From Bacillota bacterium (lineage in GTDB: Bacteria; Bacillota; Clostridia; Oscillospirales; Oscillospiraceae), in contig JAKOSQ010000190.1 in the NCBI GenBank assembly GCA_029777215.1, positions 1 through 7,579 on the forward strand: a stretch of DNA of 7,579 nucleotides, given 5' to 3'. Each line of letters opens with the position of its first letter. Position 1 is the stretch's first letter. Made by a program: the position numbers and the translations under genes. Below the pieces are notes generated by a model. The model was not told the DNA's origin and did no database searches. It worked only from the letters and a program-made list of their open reading frames with translations. Below are positions 6,199-7,579 of this stretch, piece by piece.

Positions 6199-6235
6199 CC
6201 CTGGGTGAAAAGCCCTTTGGACTTTTCGCCCAGGG
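6199..6235 (+). other. 14-bp hairpin just after the GT-B gene
   Basis: CCCTGGGTGAAAAG (6199-6212) pairs with CTTTTCGCCCAGGG (6222-6235) over 14 bp with one G-U pair and a 9-nt loop. It starts 13 nt after the stop codon. No T-run follows, so it is more likely an mRNA 3'-end structure or part of a repeat than an intrinsic terminator. Confidence 0.65.
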
Positions 6236-6302
6236 GGATACACACCGCTGCGCGCCTCGTTGGCCGCAAGCGGCCGGTCGACGCACGCTCCGCGAGAAGT
6301 GT

Positions 6303-6331
6303 TTTTCGCCGCGCACAGGTCGCGGCGAAAA
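6303..6331. other. 11-bp perfect hairpin in the intergenic region
   Basis: TTTTCGCCGCG (6303-6313) and CGCGGCGAAAA (6321-6331) are perfect inverted repeats around a 7-nt loop. The T bases come before and the A bases after the GC core on both strands, which is the wrong order for a Rho-independent terminator unless the A/T pairs are melted. Confidence 0.6.
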
Positions 6332-6390
6332 TGATCCCATTTTATTCGTGCCGTGCGCGGCGCGAACTCTGCAAGGCTTTTTAATAAAAT

Positions 6391-6432
6391 CAGGGCGCCG
6401 GAGCGTTACCGCTCCGGTGCCCTGTTCTGTTT
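6391..6432. terminator. Bidirectional Rho-independent terminator
   Basis: CAGGGCGCCGGAGCG (6391-6405) pairs with CGCTCCGGTGCCCTG (6410-6424) over 15 bp with one G-U pair and a TTAC loop. On the plus strand it is followed by TTCTGTTT, and on the minus strand by ATTTTATTAAAAAG, so it can stop both the GT-B transcript and the convergent AI-2E transcript. The T-rich stretch is better on the minus strand. Confidence 0.88.
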
Positions 6433-6547
6433 CGCCAAAGTTTAAAAAAATACCTCCGCGCAGGGGCCACTGCCCGCGATGCCGTGCAGACGCTCGGTCA
6501 TCGTCTTCGTGACTCTGCCGCTGCCTAAAGTGCCGGAATGCCTGCGC
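6433..6547. other. Short non-coding stretch downstream of the AI-2E gene
   Basis: A run of seven A at 6444-6450, which reads TTTTTTT on the minus strand, follows a poorly paired GC-rich segment (about 6455-6478). This may be a weak first terminator for the AI-2E gene. Nothing else recognisable is present. Confidence 0.3.
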
Positions 6548-7579
6548 TCACGGGGCCGTTTTGGGTTCGGCGGGAGGGACATCGCCCGCGGGCGGCGCTT
6601 CGGCGGCGTCCTTCGCGCGGTTGCGGCGCTCGACCCATTCGCCGATGAGCGTATAGAACACCGAGGTGAGCGGAATGCAGAAGATCATGCCGAGGATGCC
6701 GCCGAGCGTGCCGCCGATGAGGACCGCGACCAGTGTCCACAGCGCGGGCAGGCCAACGGCCCGGCCGACGACGTGGGGATAGATGAACTGGTTTTCGCAA
6801 AACTGCGTGACCGAGTAGGTGATGATGGAAATGAGCGCCTGCATGGGGTTGATCATCAAAATCAGCAGCGCGCCCACGGCGCAGGCGAGAAAGCTGCCGA
6901 CGTAGGGGATGAAGGAGGACACCGCCGTGAGCACCGCGACGAGTCCGGCGTACGGCAGGCGCATGATCGAAAAGGTCGTGAACATCAGAAAGCCGAGAAT
7001 GATGGCCTCGACGCACTGGCCGCTGAAGAAATCGGCATAGGTGCTGCTGAGCATTTGCCAGAAGCGGGCCGCGCGGCGCGCGGCGCGGTCCGGCAGACAG
7101 GCGCGCGTGAGCGCGCAGCTGTGGGCGGAAACTTCCTTTTTGCCGACGAGCAGGTAGATCGAGATGATGAAGGCGATGAGCCCGGTGAAGAGCTTTCCGA
7201 GCGCGGTGGAGATCTGGCTGAAGGCGGTGTTCACGATGCCCTCCACGCCGCCGGAGAGCGCGGAGCTCTGGAGCTTGTTGCGCAGGGCGTTGTAGGCCGA
7301 GTCGATCCACTCGGCGTCGATGCCGAGATCCTGCAGCTTCTGCTGCCAGTTCGGGATATTGGTCTGAATGGTGGTCGCAGCCTCCGTGACCGAGGACACC
7401 AGCGGGGGGATCGCGGCGAAGGCGAGCAGGACAAAGATGCCGATGACCAGCGCCAGCGTCAAAATAAGGCTCACGACCTGCAGCGCCGCCGGGGAGGGCT
7501 GCCGTCTGGCCTTTCGCGTGAGGCGGTGCAGCCAGCCGTCGACCTTGCCCATCGGCACGTTGAGCACGAAAGCAATCAG
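6548..7579 (-). CDS. AI-2E family (UPF0118) transporter, N-terminus beyond the window
   Basis: A polytopic membrane protein of the family named after the E. coli autoinducer-2 exporter TqsA, whose members also include proposed Na+/H+ antiporters; the substrate here cannot be told. The frame is open to the right edge and the visible start, LIAFVLNVPMGKVDGW, matches the inside of the family's first membrane pair. A GTG at 7567 is therefore not the true start; one or two helices are missing. Counting from the first visible codon, helices lie near 36-56 and 131-147, with an extracytoplasmic-type soluble stretch (57-125) between them. Then come the FSGQCVEAIILG segment (185-196), SSFIPYVGSF (221-230, the conserved IPyvG), and YPHVVGRAVGLPALW (267-281) followed by GGTLGGILGM and IPL. 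The C-terminus is an Ala/Pro-rich charged tail. The gene converges on the GT-B gene across the shared terminator and seems functionally separate. Confidence 0.9.
   Translation of the reverse strand: MIAFVLNVPMGKVDGWLHRLTRKARRQPSPAALQVVSLILTLALVIGIFVLLAFAAIPPLVSSVTEAATTIQTNIPNWQQKLQDLGIDAEWIDSAYNALRNKLQSSALSGGVEGIVNTAFSQISTALGKLFTGLIAFIISIYLLVGKKEVSAHSCALTRACLPDRAARRAARFWQMLSSTYADFFSGQCVEAIILGFLMFTTFSIMRLPYAGLVAVLTAVSSFIPYVGSFLACAVGALLILMINPMQALISIITYSVTQFCENQFIYPHVVGRAVGLPALWTLVAVLIGGTLGGILGMIFCIPLTSVFYTLIGEWVERRNRAKDAAEAPPAGDVPPAEPKTAP

Larger units (their letters stand above)
6186..6390. other. Non-coding stretch with consecutive hairpins (possible dispersed element)
   Basis: Between the GT-B stop codon and the terminator lie about 200 bases without a credible gene. 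They hold a 14-bp stem at 6199-6235, a short GGCCGC-AA-GCGGCC stem at 6262-6275 and an 11-bp stem at 6303-6331. The density of palindromes suggests either 3'-end mRNA structure or a REP-like repeat present elsewhere in the genome. One open frame runs through here from a TTG at 6189, but it has no Shine-Dalgarno and covers the hairpins and terminator. Confidence 0.45.

Noticed and set aside
6189..6512. A 107-codon open frame starting with TTG after the GT-B gene
   Set aside because: It has no Shine-Dalgarno, runs through two strong hairpins and the intrinsic terminator, and its product resembles no family. It is best treated as non-coding or as a translated repeat.
7101..7116. GCGCGC-GTGA-GCGCGC inverted repeat within the AI-2E gene
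   Set aside because: A short alternating GC repeat in an Arg/Ala-coding stretch of GC-rich DNA is expected by chance.

Overview
The window is GC-rich with short intergenic gaps, Shine-Dalgarno sites of the GAGGAG/GGAGG type and protein families common in Firmicutes. It looks like a high-GC member of the Clostridia, perhaps Oscillospirales from a gut or similar habitat. That placement rests on protein style and composition and is tentative.

Layout. Positions 4633 to 1 (minus strand) hold a tightly packed operon that reads tetR-type regulator, GPH-family (MelB-like) sugar symporter, GH36 alpha-galactosidase, then a galactokinase-like GHMP kinase cut by the left window edge. Its junctions are 12 bp, an 11-bp overlap and 12 bp. 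Positions 4634-4710 are a compact control region between this operon and a divergently oriented gene. It contains a 41-bp imperfect palindrome that resolves into two TGATAG-N5-CTATCA operators, flanked by two perfect TTGACA boxes placed symmetrically on opposite strands. Positions 4728-6185 (plus strand) encode a 485-residue GT-B-like protein with features of the MurG / MGDG-synthase / UgtP group (GT28-like); its substrate is unknown. Positions 6186-6547 are non-coding, with several hairpins and a bidirectional intrinsic terminator between convergent genes. Positions 6548-7579 (minus strand) hold an AI-2E-family (UPF0118) membrane protein whose N-terminus lies beyond the right edge.

How it fits together. 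The minus-strand operon describes a simple pathway. An alpha-galactoside such as melibiose enters by cation symport, is hydrolysed in the cytoplasm by the GH36 enzyme, and the released galactose is phosphorylated. The TetR-family protein, first gene of the operon, probably represses both its own operon and the GT-B gene through the paired operators, with a sugar or metabolite as inducer. The two promoters face each other and overlap, so they should also exclude each other physically. This suggests a choice between taking in and breaking down galactosides and expressing the glycosyltransferase-like protein.

The most notable items are the mirror-symmetric promoter/operator, the GT-B-like protein tied to it, a 12-bp hairpin with a C(UUCG)G tetraloop inside the alpha-galactosidase coding sequence, and a galactokinase with Asn in place of the usual sugar-contacting Glu.
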